From an uncultured Gammaproteobacteria bacterium (lineage in GTDB: Bacteria > Pseudomonadota > Gammaproteobacteria > Nitrosococcales > Methylophagaceae), in assembly GCA_937900515.1 (NCBI GenBank), contig CALCCU010000230.1, forward strand, positions 1 to 42,816: DNA of 42,816 nt, in the 5' to 3' direction. Of the stretch, positions 16,323 to 25,219 are shown piece after piece (the stretch's first letter is position 1; every line of letters begins with the position of its first letter). Position numbers and translations under genes: made by a program. Below the pieces are notes generated by a model. It saw only the letters and a program-made list of their open reading frames with translations. It was not told where the DNA came from and ran no database searches.

Positions 16323-18487
16323 GAGTTTACTTCCTCAAGTGGTATACGGATAATTATACAGGCTCCATCCTGATCTTCATTGTTTTCAGCCCAAACATCT
16401 CCATGATGTTCTTCTATAATTTTTTTCACAATCGCAAGGCCAAGACCAGTACCTTTTTCTTTATTGGTGGCATAAGGTTCAAATAAGGTGTTGATCATAT
16501 CGTTAGGAATACCTGGACCATGGTCTTTTAGTATTAGTTCTAACCATGGCTGCTGTTCAATCATAATTTGACGATAACTTATTGCAATGTCGACATCGAC
16601 ACCACCCTCTTCACTTGCTTCGATGGCATTTTTTAACAGATTGTGAATCACTTGTCTGAAGCGGTTGCTATCTACTTTAGCGGTGATCTTTTGATTGCCA
16701 TTTAATAAGACTAAATGATGACGAGGGTTACTTTGATAAAGAGCTAGTACATCACGAAGTAGCTCGCCAATTGATATTGGTTTTACCTGTAAACTTGGGT
16801 TGCGCGCATAGTCAGAAAAGTCATTAACCATATCTTTCATTGCTTCGACTTGTTTAACGATAGTATCCGTTAGCTTGGTTAATGTTTGTGTTTGCTCTGG
16901 AGGCAATAATGGCTGGTATTTGTGCTGAAGTCGTTCCGCTGATAATTGAATAGGTGTCAGTGGGTTCTTAATTTCATGGGCAAGCCGTTTAGCAACTTCA
17001 CCCCATGCGGCATTTCTTTGAGCCTGTAATAAGGTCGTAATATCGTCAAATACGATGACCCAGCCAGCATTATTTGGCAGTGATGTTCCTGAGCACATCA
17101 AGGTCAGTAAGCCTTTCTTCTGACGGAATGAAATTTGTTGCTGCCAGTTTTTATTGCCAACATTGTTTTGTAGAAGTAGCTGGGTAAACGCATCAATATG
17201 CGGTGCGCTATTATGTAATGTTTCAATATTTGCTGCGATAGAAGCTGTTAAATCAATGTTTAATATTTTGCTTGCGGCATGATTGGCTGTACGCAGAATA
17301 TGTTTGTCATCAATCGTTATAACACCACTCGAAAGGCTGCGTAATACAGTGGTGAGGTAGTCTGTTTGCTGTTCTAATTGGTGATGACTATGTTGACTTG
17401 TATGTCGAGCCTGAGTTAAACGTTGTGTCATTTGGTTAAATGAACGAACAAGAAAACCGATTTCGTCGTGAGCAGAGGTGGTCAGTTTCGTATTGAAGTT
17501 ACCCGATGCTACAGCTTGGGTACCTGCGGCTAACTCTTGTAACGGCAGTACAATTCGGCGAGAAATCCAGATCGCAAACCAAATCGAGGCTAGAAACGTT
17601 AATAATACGATTATGCTTAGTGTGAGTGTAAAAATAGACACCAATGGTTTGCGTAAATAGTTGAGCTCTTTATATTCAGTATAGGCATTTTGTACTGTAT
17701 GCCCTAAAGTGCTGAGCCTTTGATTTACAGGGAATATAACTTGTAGAAATCGTTGGCTTTGCCACTCGTTTTTTAGGGGTAAACGTACGGCGGCTCGCAG
17801 CTGCAGATTATCTTCACTGTCTGGGTCGAGGCCAATATAGTCTTCGCCTTGTGCAAGTTGGTTGAGAATAGACTCATTAGGGCGGTTAGGCAGAATAATA
17901 GCGGGATTTGCAATGCTGGTAGTGATCATTTGACCATCCAGTGTCCACAAACTAAGCTCGATAGCCCCACTAAGTTGAGTCAACTCTCGAATATTATGGT
18001 TGATATTGTTTTCTGGTAGCTCACTCAATAAGTTAGTCATCATACGAGTTTGCCTTAGTAATGTACGCGTTCGGATACCAAGGGCTGTTCGACTCAGCTC
18101 TAAGGAGTCATTTAAGGCTTGCTCAACTTTTACGTCAAACCAGCTATCAATACCTCGATGGAGAAAGTGGACAGAGAAGCTGTATACAACAATCGTTGAA
18201 ACTAAGATAAGTAAAGAAAACAAGCTAACAAGGCGAATCGTCAAGCGTGAACCTGCTTTTTTGACTTTAAAGTCACGAAAGAGCTGGAGAAGGCTGCGGC
18301 CTAGAAGTCCTATAAGTAATAATAAACTGAGACCACTTAAACCTAGAATAACTAAAAACAAGTCATTTAAGGCAGAACTATCTTGTGTCGCTGCACTGAG
18401 TAAATAGCTGATGATCAGCAATAAAATACCCAATGAATAATAAGGCAGTGGGCCAGCAGAAAGTCGTCGTAGGTAGTTTATTGCCAT
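16319..18487 (-). CDS. ntrY: NtrY-like membrane sensor histidine kinase
   Basis: Transmembrane sensor of 722 residues. Two N-terminal helices (about 15-65) and a third (about 84-107) precede a periplasmic sensing region (about 110-280), then another helix (about 283-307), HAMP (about 307-360), PAS (about 375-485) and the kinase core. Phospho-acceptor His504 lies in KRLAHEIKNPLTPIQLS, the N box is HNLLKNAIEAS and the G boxes are KDHGPGIP and GTGLGLAIVKK. It overlaps ntrX by 4 bp. The ATG at 18487 is preferred to a TTG five codons upstream because it reduces overlap with the preceding gene. The signal sensed is unknown; related NtrYX systems respond to nitrogen or redox state. Confidence 0.93.
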   Translation of the reverse strand: MAINYLRRLSAGPLPYYSLGILLLIISYLLSAATQDSSALNDLFLVILGLSGLSLLLLIGLLGRSLLQLFRDFKVKKAGSRLTIRLVSLFSLLILVSTIVVYSFSVHFLHRGIDSWFDVKVEQALNDSLELSRTALGIRTRTLLRQTRMMTNLLSELPENNINHNIRELTQLSGAIELSLWTLDGQMITTSIANPAIILPNRPNESILNQLAQGEDYIGLDPDSEDNLQLRAAVRLPLKNEWQSQRFLQVIFPVNQRLSTLGHTVQNAYTEYKELNYLRKPLVSIFTLTLSIIVLLTFLASIWFAIWISRRIVLPLQELAAGTQAVASGNFNTKLTTSAHDEIGFLVRSFNQMTQRLTQARHTSQHSHHQLEQQTDYLTTVLRSLSSGVITIDDKHILRTANHAASKILNIDLTASIAANIETLHNSAPHIDAFTQLLLQNNVGNKNWQQQISFRQKKGLLTLMCSGTSLPNNAGWVIVFDDITTLLQAQRNAAWGEVAKRLAHEIKNPLTPIQLSAERLQHKYQPLLPPEQTQTLTKLTDTIVKQVEAMKDMVNDFSDYARNPSLQVKPISIGELLRDVLALYQSNPRHHLVLLNGNQKITAKVDSNRFRQVIHNLLKNAIEASEEGGVDVDIAISYRQIMIEQQPWLELILKDHGPGIPNDMINTLFEPYATNKEKGTGLGLAIVKKIIEEHHGDVWAENNEDQDGACIIIRIPLEEVNS

Positions 18488-19053
18488 TCTGCTGTAACCC
18501 AAGGACTAGATAAGTGCCATTTGCTTGAAATTAATGCGCCTGGACGCATCGGTGTCGGTAAGGCATTTAAATCGAGCTCACTACGAAGTTGAACGACTAA
18601 ATTGTCTTCTCCATAAAGCACATCAGGAGGTAAGTTAAAATTGTTTATTGTACCGAGGGCGTGAAGAGCAATATCAAGCGAAGAATAATTGCGTTGATGC
18701 TTTGTACCGAGATTAACCAAAACATATTGTTCGGTGAGGGCATGGTATTTTAGTTGAGAGAGAATTTTACTTTCCCATACTTTTTCATTCCAATGCCAAT
18801 AATCACCTAAAAGTGGTAGTGATTTAATAATTTGGAACTTTTGCACGAAGGTGATGGGAACACCATTGTCGATGGCTTCTATAACTCTTAGAGTGAGTGG
18901 GTATTTAACGGTTGCATTTAGAACGTGGCCATTGCCAATTTGGGAAATCTGCGCTGTTTCAATGCTAAATGTTTCTGCACTAAGCGAAGTACTGACTAGC
19001 AGTAATACCCAGTGTAATGGATAAAATAGTTTAGCGATGACTGAGACTGGCAT
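18478..19053 (-). CDS. DUF4390 protein, exported, function unknown
   Basis: Secreted or periplasmic protein: a hydrophobic signal peptide (AKLFYPLHWVLLLVSTSLSA) precedes a mature beta-rich domain of about 165 residues with FSIETAQISQIGNGHVLNATVKYPLT, DNGVPITFVQKFQI and the ending PGALISSKWHLSSPWVTAEW. DUF4390 genes commonly sit between rsmB and ntrY, as here, so it may serve the NtrY periplasmic sensor, but no function is known. The ATG at 19053 has GGA seven bases upstream and overlaps rsmB by 23 bp; an ATG at 19065 would add four residues and is an alternative. It overlaps ntrY by 10 bp. Confidence 0.85.
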   Translation of the reverse strand: MPVSVIAKLFYPLHWVLLLVSTSLSAETFSIETAQISQIGNGHVLNATVKYPLTLRVIEAIDNGVPITFVQKFQIIKSLPLLGDYWHWNEKVWESKILSQLKYHALTEQYVLVNLGTKHQRNYSSLDIALHALGTINNFNLPPDVLYGEDNLVVQLRSELDLNALPTPMRPGALISSKWHLSSPWVTAEWQ

Positions 19054-20338
19054 AATAAAATCCATCTAAGTCATCATCACCAGGTAAGCGCTGATAGCCG
19101 AAAGGTCTACGCTGTGCAGGCTCAGCATCTAATTTGTTTTCTTGTGCTTCTGGATGTTGTAATAAGAATGCTTCAATCTGTTGTTCATTTTCTTGCTTGA
19201 GAGCAGAACAAGTTGTGTAGATCAGTAAACCATCAGGTTTGAGTAGTGGCCATAATCTATTTAACAATCTATTTTGCTGCTCAGCAAGTGATGCGATATC
19301 TTCTGGGCGGCGCAATTGCTTAATATCAGGGTGACGACGAATTACTCCAGTGCCAGAACAGGGGGCATCGATCAATATTCGGTCAAATAACTGACCATCC
19401 CACCACTGCTCCACATCAGCTGCATCCGATGCAATTAGGGTGGCATTCAGTTTTAATCGATCTGTATTTTGTTCGATTTGTAATAAGCGATTCGGGGCAA
19501 TATCTAAGGCAATAATTTCATTTTTTGGGTCTTGCTCAAGAATATGGCAGGTTTTCCCGCCAGGAGCTGCACAGGCATCGAGAATACGTAAATCAGACCT
19601 AATATTAAGTAGCTTAGCAACATGTTGTGCTGCGCCATCTTGCACTGATACATAGCCTTCTATGAAGCCAGGAAGTTGATATACATCGCATGGCTTTTCG
19701 AGTAGCAGGCCTTCTGAACAGCCTTCTATTTCTGAAGCTCGAATGTCAGAGTCGCCGAGTTGAATTAGATAATCTGACCTTGTTGTCTGCTGTTTATTGA
19801 CGCGTAACATCATTGGAGGCTGCTTATTGTTCGCAGTTAAGATGTCCTGCCACTGCTCAGGCCAGTCCACTTTAAAACGATTAAGTAACCATTCTGGGTG
19901 AGCATACTGTGCGGAATCTGATTTTTGAATGATCTGTTCGATATCAGCACTTTGACGTTGATAATTGCGTAAGTTGGCATTAATCAGGCCTTTCGCCCAC
20001 TGTTTTCCTAATGTTTTAGTGGCATTGACTGTTTCAGAAAGTGCGGCATGAGAGGGAATGCGTAAGTCGCGTAGCTGATAGAGGCCACATAATAATAAGG
20101 CGGCGATATCTGCATCTTTCTTCTTTAATGGTTTAGCAAGCAGTTGTTGGCTAATGACATCTAATTGTGGATACCAACGCAACACGCCATAACAAAGTTG
20201 TTGACATAGACTTCGTTCATTTTCTGCCAATAGAGGCAAAGCTTCGCTTAATAGGCCGTTAAGCGAGTGTTTTTTCTGGGTTACTTCAGCAATAATTCGT
20301 GCTGCAGTAGCTCTAGCACTGTGTTTTTGTTTAGCCAA
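19031..20338 (-). CDS. rsmB: 16S rRNA m5C967 methyltransferase RsmB
   Basis: SAM-dependent methylation of C967 of 16S rRNA. The 435 residues begin with a NusB-like RNA-binding domain (about 5-130). The Rossmann methyltransferase domain follows, with the SAM loop LDACAAPGGKTCHIL, motif IV IDAPCSGTGVIRRHPDIK (catalytic-release Cys) and motif VI YTTCSALKQENE (nucleophile Cys). It overlaps fmt by 8 bp upstream and the DUF4390 gene downstream, within the classic def-fmt-rsmB order. Confidence 0.96.
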   Translation of the reverse strand: MAKQKHSARATAARIIAEVTQKKHSLNGLLSEALPLLAENERSLCQQLCYGVLRWYPQLDVISQQLLAKPLKKKDADIAALLLCGLYQLRDLRIPSHAALSETVNATKTLGKQWAKGLINANLRNYQRQSADIEQIIQKSDSAQYAHPEWLLNRFKVDWPEQWQDILTANNKQPPMMLRVNKQQTTRSDYLIQLGDSDIRASEIEGCSEGLLLEKPCDVYQLPGFIEGYVSVQDGAAQHVAKLLNIRSDLRILDACAAPGGKTCHILEQDPKNEIIALDIAPNRLLQIEQNTDRLKLNATLIASDAADVEQWWDGQLFDRILIDAPCSGTGVIRRHPDIKQLRRPEDIASLAEQQNRLLNRLWPLLKPDGLLIYTTCSALKQENEQQIEAFLLQHPEAQENKLDAEPAQRRPFGYQRLPGDDDLDGFYYASLSHR

Positions 20339-21260
20339 GATGTTCGCCTATTGCTATCGTATTTGCATTTAAAAAGTCGCTAACTGGCATCGCGCGTTTT
20401 CCAGGTACTTGTATTTGTAGTAAGCGTAATATGCCTTGTCCCGTTGCAACATCAATGCTGTCTTTATTAACTGCGAGAACATCACCAGCAACGGCAGAGT
20501 GAGTTTCGTTAACCGTCTCAGCGAGCCAAATTCGAAAAGTCTCCCCTTTCCATGATGTTTGTGCGACTGGCCATGGGTTAAATGCGTGAACTTGTCGGGC
20601 AATTCTAATAGCGTCTTGTTGCCAATCGATAAGCGCTTCGGCTTTCTGTAATTTGTTTGCGTAGTTACTGTGGCTGTCATCTTGAACCTGAGGATTAGCT
20701 TGTAGGTCAGCAAGCTTAGGTAGCGTGTCGAGCAATGTCTGAGAACCAAGTTCTGCTAATCGGTCATGTAAGATTTGGGCGGTATCAGTGTCGTGGATAG
20801 GGCAGCTGGCACGAGATAATACAGGGCCTGTATCTAAGCCTGCTTCCATTTGCATAATGCATACACCTGTCTCTGTATCGCCAGCAAGAATAGCTCTTTG
20901 AATAGGTGCTGCTCCACGCCAGCGAGGAAGAAGTGATGCATGGATATTAATACAGCCCAATCGAGGCGTATCTAATACGTCTTGAGGAAGCAGTAAACCG
21001 TATGCAACAACGATCATCAAATCGGCTTGATAATGTGCCAATATTTGTTTGCTGTCAGCATCTTTAAAATTAACGGGTTGCTCAACAGGAATATTATGCT
21101 CGAGCGCAAGTTGCTTTACAGGGCTAGCGCTTAGCTTTCGACCGCGACCAGAAGGTCGGTCTGGCTGAGTATAAACGGCGCAAATTTCGTGTTCAGTTGT
21201 TAATAATGCTTTTAATGTTTCAGCTGAAAACTCTGGCGTACCAGCAAATATAATCTTCAT
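20331..21260 (-). CDS. fmt: Methionyl-tRNA formyltransferase
   Basis: Formylates initiator Met-tRNA using 10-formyl-tetrahydrofolate. At 309 residues it has the family length (E. coli 315). The N-terminal formyltransferase domain carries the catalytic Asn-His-Asp: CINIHASLLPRWRGAAPIQRAI and MEAGLDTGPVL. The oligonucleotide-binding C-terminal domain starts near residue 205 with the FNPWPVAQT segment. It begins 3 bp after the def stop and overlaps rsmB by 8 bp. Its presence shows folate-linked C1 units are used beside the H4MPT cofactors encoded at the right end. Confidence 0.97.
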   Translation of the reverse strand: MKIIFAGTPEFSAETLKALLTTEHEICAVYTQPDRPSGRGRKLSASPVKQLALEHNIPVEQPVNFKDADSKQILAHYQADLMIVVAYGLLLPQDVLDTPRLGCINIHASLLPRWRGAAPIQRAILAGDTETGVCIMQMEAGLDTGPVLSRASCPIHDTDTAQILHDRLAELGSQTLLDTLPKLADLQANPQVQDDSHSNYANKLQKAEALIDWQQDAIRIARQVHAFNPWPVAQTSWKGETFRIWLAETVNETHSAVAGDVLAVNKDSIDVATGQGILRLLQIQVPGKRAMPVSDFLNANTIAIGEHLG

Positions 21261-21263
21261 AGT

Positions 21264-21767
21264 TTAGCGCTGTTGTTTTAGTTGTTTTTCAAGACGTTTT
21301 TTAATGCGTTGGCGTTTTAAGTTACTTATATAATCAACAAACAATTTGCCATCGAGGTGATCAATTTCGTGTTGAATACAGGTTGCAAGTAATTCATCAG
21401 CTTCTAGCTTGAATTCCTCGCCCTCTTTGTTCAGTGCTTTTACTGTCACTGTGTCAGCGCGAGTAACAAGTTCGTATGCTTCTGGGACGGATAAGCATCC
21501 TTCTTGGTGTTCTCGCTCGCCTTGCTCTGCAATAATTTCAGGGTTAATAAAAACGAGTGGATTAGACTTATCCTCCGAGGTGTCAATAACCACGAGTCGT
21601 TTTTGTATGTTGACTTGAGTGGCTGCAAGTCCAACTCCAGGAGCGTCATACATGGTTTCTAACATATCATCCGCAAGCTGACGAATTTCATCGGTAACTT
21701 GCGAAATGGGTGTAGCTATTTTGCGTAAACGTGGGTCTGGAAAGTGTAGTATTTCAAGTAAGGCCAT
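21264..21767 (-). CDS. def: Peptide deformylase
   Basis: Iron/zinc enzyme that removes the N-formyl group from nascent proteins. Its three signature motifs are complete: [16 protein letters not shown] (metal Cys) and QHEIDHLDG (HExxH). Starting at the ATG at 21767 gives 167 residues and the family-typical [15 protein letters not shown]; a TTG two codons upstream is less likely. It is the first gene of the long leftward run def-fmt-rsmB-DUF4390-ntrY-ntrX-trkA-algH-ruvX-pyrR-pyrB-pyrC', so the main promoter should lie in 21768-21875. Confidence 0.97.
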   Translation of the reverse strand: MALLEILHFPDPRLRKIATPISQVTDEIRQLADDMLETMYDAPGVGLAATQVNIQKRLVVIDTSEDKSNPLVFINPEIIAEQGEREHQEGCLSVPEAYELVTRADTVTVKALNKEGEEFKLEADELLATCIQHEIDHLDGKLFVDYISNLKRQRIKKRLEKQLKQQR

Positions 21768-21875
21768 AAGCAACTCTGTGTTTCTAAAACTAAAACTAGT
21801 TAATCTAATACTTAGTCATTATAGAGCTATTGTAAGTTGCAGGTGTAAAGATGAGAAATTATTTCGTTTATAAAC

Positions 21876-21905
21876 AAAAAAGACGGCCATTTAGGCCGCC
21901 TTTTT
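21876..21905 (-). terminator. Rho-independent terminator of the small cytochrome c gene
   Basis: Read leftward, AGGCGGCC pairs with GGCCGTCT (one G-U pair) around TAAAT and is followed by T6 (A6 at 21876-21881 on the given strand). It lies 19 bp after the cytochrome stop and isolates that gene from def. Confidence 0.85.
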
Positions 21906-21924
21906 AGCGCAAAACCAGCGTAGC

Positions 21925-22239
21925 TTATTTTAAGCTTGAATAGTATGCGGCAATATTATTAATATCTTCATCAGTAAGTGCAGCAGCTTGCATTTGCATA
22001 ATTGCAGCCATGCCACCGCTACGCTGCTTGTCACGATATGCTTTTAAAGCAGAGACTAAGTAAGGTTCATTTTGACCCGCAAGATTTGGGTAAGTTGGAA
22101 CCGATGCCACCCCCGCTGCTCCATGGCAAGCCGCGCAAACTGCAGCTTTTGCTTTACCTGCCGCTACGTCAGCGGCAACTGATGCTTGAGTGCTAAATAA
22201 GGCTGTAAAACCTAAAAATAAAAAAACGGCATGCTTCAT
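21925..22239 (-). CDS. Small periplasmic cytochrome c (c5/c553-like)
   Basis: A 104-residue class I cytochrome. The signal peptide is cleaved near SVA-AD (residues 22-23). One haem is bound through CAACH (Cys35, Cys38, His39); the axial Met lies in [10 protein letters not shown] (Met77, Met81 or Met83), and the C-terminal helix [16 protein letters not shown] is typical. It is the size and form of soluble electron shuttles to terminal oxidases. It has its own terminator and is separated by 217 bp from the divergent LysM gene. It could receive electrons from the methanol-oxidation chain, but nothing in the sequence shows that. Confidence 0.9.
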   Translation of the reverse strand: MKHAVFLFLGFTALFSTQASVAADVAAGKAKAAVCAACHGAAGVASVPTYPNLAGQNEPYLVSALKAYRDKQRSGGMAAIMQMQAAALTDEDINNIAAYYSSLK

Positions 22240-22364
22240 TATTATTATCCTTTCTTTGAGTATGGAATTAGTCTTTACCGTTACTGTATACCATAAATTA
22301 TGTTAAGCCAAATCAATAGACTACTTTGTTTTGGGACAGAGAAATATTCGAAAACCTTGATTAG

Positions 22365-22392
22365 TCGACACACCTAATAGACACTGTATGAT
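22365..22392 (+). promoter_or_regulatory. Candidate sigma-70 promoter for the LysM-dprA-smg genes
   Basis: TCGACA (22365-22370, one mismatch to TTGACA) and TATGAT (22387-22392, one mismatch to TATAAT) are 16 bp apart, about 65 bp before the LysM ATG. Confidence 0.5.
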
Positions 22393-22456
22393 ATTTTATA
22401 GCTTGCTGACATGACGTCAGATAAATCTTGCTTGAATGCTTTATGAGGATAAGTTG

Positions 22457-23533
22457 ATGACACGCCGTATTTATTTAAGTCTGCTGTTTTTATTATTTAG
22501 CTCTTTTTCCTTTGCTGCCGATGTGGAATTAAATCCTGATCATCCTCAGCAATATACCGTTGTGCGTGGTGATACGCTTTGGGATATTTCAGGAAAATTT
22601 CTTAAATACCCATGGCATTGGCCAGCAATTTGGCAAGCAAATGCTCAAATTGAAAATCCTCATTTAATTTACCCAGGTGACTTATTAACTTTGGTTTACC
22701 GTAACGGTCAACCAATGTTAGAGCTTAGCCGTGGCTCGACAGCATATAAAATGTCGCCAAAAGTAAGAGAAATTCAATTAGAAAAGCCGATCCCAACGAT
22801 TCCTTTAGAAGCGATTCAAGCTTTTTTAACTCGACCACAAGTTCTTGATGAAAATGTTCTTAAAGCTGCACCATATATTATCTCTAGCGGTGATGAGCGT
22901 TTAATTTCAGGCGCAGGAGATAAAATTTACGCACGTGGTTTTGATGAGCAAACAGAGCGGAATTACAGTATTTTTAAGCAAGGTGCGGTATATGTCGATT
23001 CTGAAACACAAGAAGTATTAGGTTATGAAGCCATTTATAAGGGCTACGCCTATATGACGGAGTTGGGTGACCCTGCAACAGGCGAACTACGTCAAACAAA
23101 TAAAGAAATTATTATTGGTGATCGTTTATTACCTGTCGCAGAAGATGACTATGAAATGAATTTCTTTCCACGTTCGCCAGAACAAGCGGTGGAAGGCAAT
23201 ATCATTTCTGTTTTCGATGGGGTATCCCAAGTAGGCCAATATCAAATCATCGTATTAGACCGTGGCCTGCGTAATGGATTGAAAGTGGGTGATGTATTAT
23301 CGGTTTATCAAAAAGGTAATACTGTGTTTGATCCTGTTTTATCTGGTCGTGAAGATGAAACCTACTTTAATACACACAATAAAGGTAAAGATAGAAACGT
23401 TACTGTGACATTACCTGATGAACATGCTGGTGTGGCTATGGTATTTAAGAATTTTGAAAAAGTAAGTTATGCCATTGTATTGAAAGCATCTAGAGCGATT
23501 CACGTGAGTGATAAAGTGAGTTCTGCAGACTAG
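22457..23533 (+). CDS. LysM-domain exported protein
   Basis: Secreted peptidoglycan-binding protein of 358 residues from the ATG behind GAGGAT. The signal peptide is TRRIYLSLLFLLFSSFSFA with cleavage before ADVELNP. One LysM module follows (about residues 33-83: YTVVRGDTLWDISGKFLKYPWHWPAI), then a region of about 270 residues without a recognised catalytic motif; AVYVDSETQEVLGYEA and GLRNGLKVGDVLSVY suggest beta-rich subdomains. The same LysM-dprA-smg-topA order upstream of def-fmt is conserved in many gammaproteobacteria. Specific role unknown; a cell-wall scaffold or regulator is plausible. Confidence 0.88.
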   Translation: MTRRIYLSLLFLLFSSFSFAADVELNPDHPQQYTVVRGDTLWDISGKFLKYPWHWPAIWQANAQIENPHLIYPGDLLTLVYRNGQPMLELSRGSTAYKMSPKVREIQLEKPIPTIPLEAIQAFLTRPQVLDENVLKAAPYIISSGDERLISGAGDKIYARGFDEQTERNYSIFKQGAVYVDSETQEVLGYEAIYKGYAYMTELGDPATGELRQTNKEIIIGDRLLPVAEDDYEMNFFPRSPEQAVEGNIISVFDGVSQVGQYQIIVLDRGLRNGLKVGDVLSVYQKGNTVFDPVLSGREDETYFNTHNKGKDRNVTVTLPDEHAGVAMVFKNFEKVSYAIVLKASRAIHVSDKVSSAD

Positions 23534-23554
23534 TACAAACAAGATCATTGTTGT

Positions 23555-24667
23555 ATGGAAAGGTTTGCAGCTGATCAATTAGCTCTTGCATGTTGGTTGG
23601 CACTGCATCGTACAGCGGGTGTCGGCCCTGTGACTTTTTTACGACTTCTAGAGCAGTTTGGCACACCTCAAAAAGTATTTGAAAGCCCCAGCCTTGCAGT
23701 GTCTGTTTCCAATAGAACTCGCAGCGCTTTGTTTGAGCCGGATTGGGTTCAGGTTGAAAAAGATTTAGAGTGGTTTGAATCAGAAGATAGACATATTGTC
23801 ACTTTACATGACTCCCGCTATCCAGAATTGTTGAAGCAAATTTCTGATCCTCCCAGTTTGTTATTTGTTCAGGGTGATGTAGGTTTATTATCACAATGGC
23901 AAATAGCGCTTGTCGGAAGTCGGAACCCTTCTGCTTCTGGGCGAGATACAGCCTATGAATTTGCACATTATTTAGCTCGGGGTGGGATTGCTATTAATAG
24001 TGGTCTTGCGATGGGGATTGATACTGCCTCTCACCAAGGCGCGTTAGCAGCAGAAGGAAAAACGGTTGCAGTTATTGGTACGGGCTTGGATCGTGTTTAT
24101 CCCGCCAAAAACCGTGAATTAGCACATGAAATAGCATCGACAGGCGCTATCGTTTCTGAGTTTGCATTAGGCACGTCGCCTAGGGCTGAGAATTTCCCCA
24201 GACGAAATCGTATTATAAGTGGTTTATCGTTAGGTACCCTAGTAGTTGAAGCCGCTGTTCAAAGCGGCTCTTTGATTACAGCTCGTATGGCGATGGAACA
24301 AGGGCGTGAAGTATTCGCTATCCCAGGATCTATTCATAATCCATTGGCGCGAGGTTGTCATCGCTTGATTCGTGAAGGAGCCAAGTTAGTTGAAAATGCC
24401 AATGATATTTTAGAAGAATTAGGTGCTATGGCTGGTGTTGATCAGTCTTCTTATGATGAGGACTTGGAAGATGAATCATCGGTAAGTGAAGATCAAGATT
24501 ATCAAAATTTATTTGAATATCTGGGTTTTGACCCCATACATATAGATAGTTTGATTGAACGAAGTGGATTGACGGCTGATGTCGTTTCATCCATGCTGTT
24601 GTTATTAGAGCTACAAGGCCAAGTTGAATCGTTTGCTGGTGGCCGCTATGCTCGAGTTGCTAAATAA
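23555..24667 (+). CDS. dprA: DNA processing protein DprA/Smf
   Basis: Loads RecA onto incoming single-stranded DNA during natural transformation. The 370 residues show an N-terminal SAM-like helical domain (about 1-65), the Rossmann core with VGSRNPSASGRDTA, SGLAMGIDTASHQGAL, VIGTGLDRVYPAKN and GTLVVEAAVQSGSLITA, and a C-terminal winged-helix domain (about 305-370) as in other proteobacteria. An acidic segment of about 20 residues (SSYDEDLEDESSVSEDQDY) joins the last two. It begins 21 bp after the LysM stop. No com genes are in the window, so competence cannot be judged. Confidence 0.95.
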   Translation: MERFAADQLALACWLALHRTAGVGPVTFLRLLEQFGTPQKVFESPSLAVSVSNRTRSALFEPDWVQVEKDLEWFESEDRHIVTLHDSRYPELLKQISDPPSLLFVQGDVGLLSQWQIALVGSRNPSASGRDTAYEFAHYLARGGIAINSGLAMGIDTASHQGALAAEGKTVAVIGTGLDRVYPAKNRELAHEIASTGAIVSEFALGTSPRAENFPRRNRIISGLSLGTLVVEAAVQSGSLITARMAMEQGREVFAIPGSIHNPLARGCHRLIREGAKLVENANDILEELGAMAGVDQSSYDEDLEDESSVSEDQDYQNLFEYLGFDPIHIDSLIERSGLTADVVSSMLLLLELQGQVESFAGGRYARVAK

Positions 24668-24687
24668 GAGACTCCTTAAGGAACCTC

Positions 24688-25161
24688 ATGAAAGAAAATG
24701 TAATAGATGTATTGTTGTATTTATTTGAAAACTATATAGATACGGAAGATACAAATAAACCTGATAAAGATACCCTAGAGCTTGAATTGGAAAGAGTTGG
24801 CTTTCAACAGATGGAAGTAAATAAAGCCTTTGATTGGCTTGAAAGCATGACTGTCGCAACAGAGCTTGATAATAGTCGACCGCTTAAACAAGCTCTCCGT
24901 ATCTATAATGATCAAGAGTTGGAACGTCTAGATGTTAAAGCGCGAGGCTATCTGTTGTTTCTTGAACAGGTTGAGGTTTTAGATGCTGATACACGTGAAA
25001 TTGTTATTGAGCGTGTTATGGCTTTAGATACCGATGAAATAGACCTTGATCAATTAAAGTGGATTGTACTGATGGTATTGTTTTATCAACCAGGACGAGA
25101 AGTTGCCTATGCATGGATGGAAGACCTCGTTTTTGAAGACTTAGAAGCAGTGATTCATTAA
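24688..25161 (+). CDS. smg: Smg family protein (DUF494)
   Basis: A 157-residue acidic helical protein, full family length. The opening KENVIDVLLYLFENYID and central KQALRIYNDQELERLDVKARGYLLFLEQ are characteristic of Smg/DUF494. The ATG has AAGGAA at good spacing, and the gene lies 20 bp after dprA. Its function is undefined; the steady dprA-smg-topA neighbourhood suggests a role with DNA metabolism but this is only association. Confidence 0.93.
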   Translation: MKENVIDVLLYLFENYIDTEDTNKPDKDTLELELERVGFQQMEVNKAFDWLESMTVATELDNSRPLKQALRIYNDQELERLDVKARGYLLFLEQVEVLDADTREIVIERVMALDTDEIDLDQLKWIVLMVLFYQPGREVAYAWMEDLVFEDLEAVIH

Positions 25162-25219
25162 ACATGTGGTCATAGTAGTGTTATTAATTTAGTGTCAGTA
25201 CGATTGTGGTGAAAGGTGT

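Noticed and set aside
23495-23512. CACGTG core near the LysM gene end, considered as another parS.
   Set aside because: Flanks (GCGATT...AGTGAT) do not match parS beyond the central TTCACGTGA.
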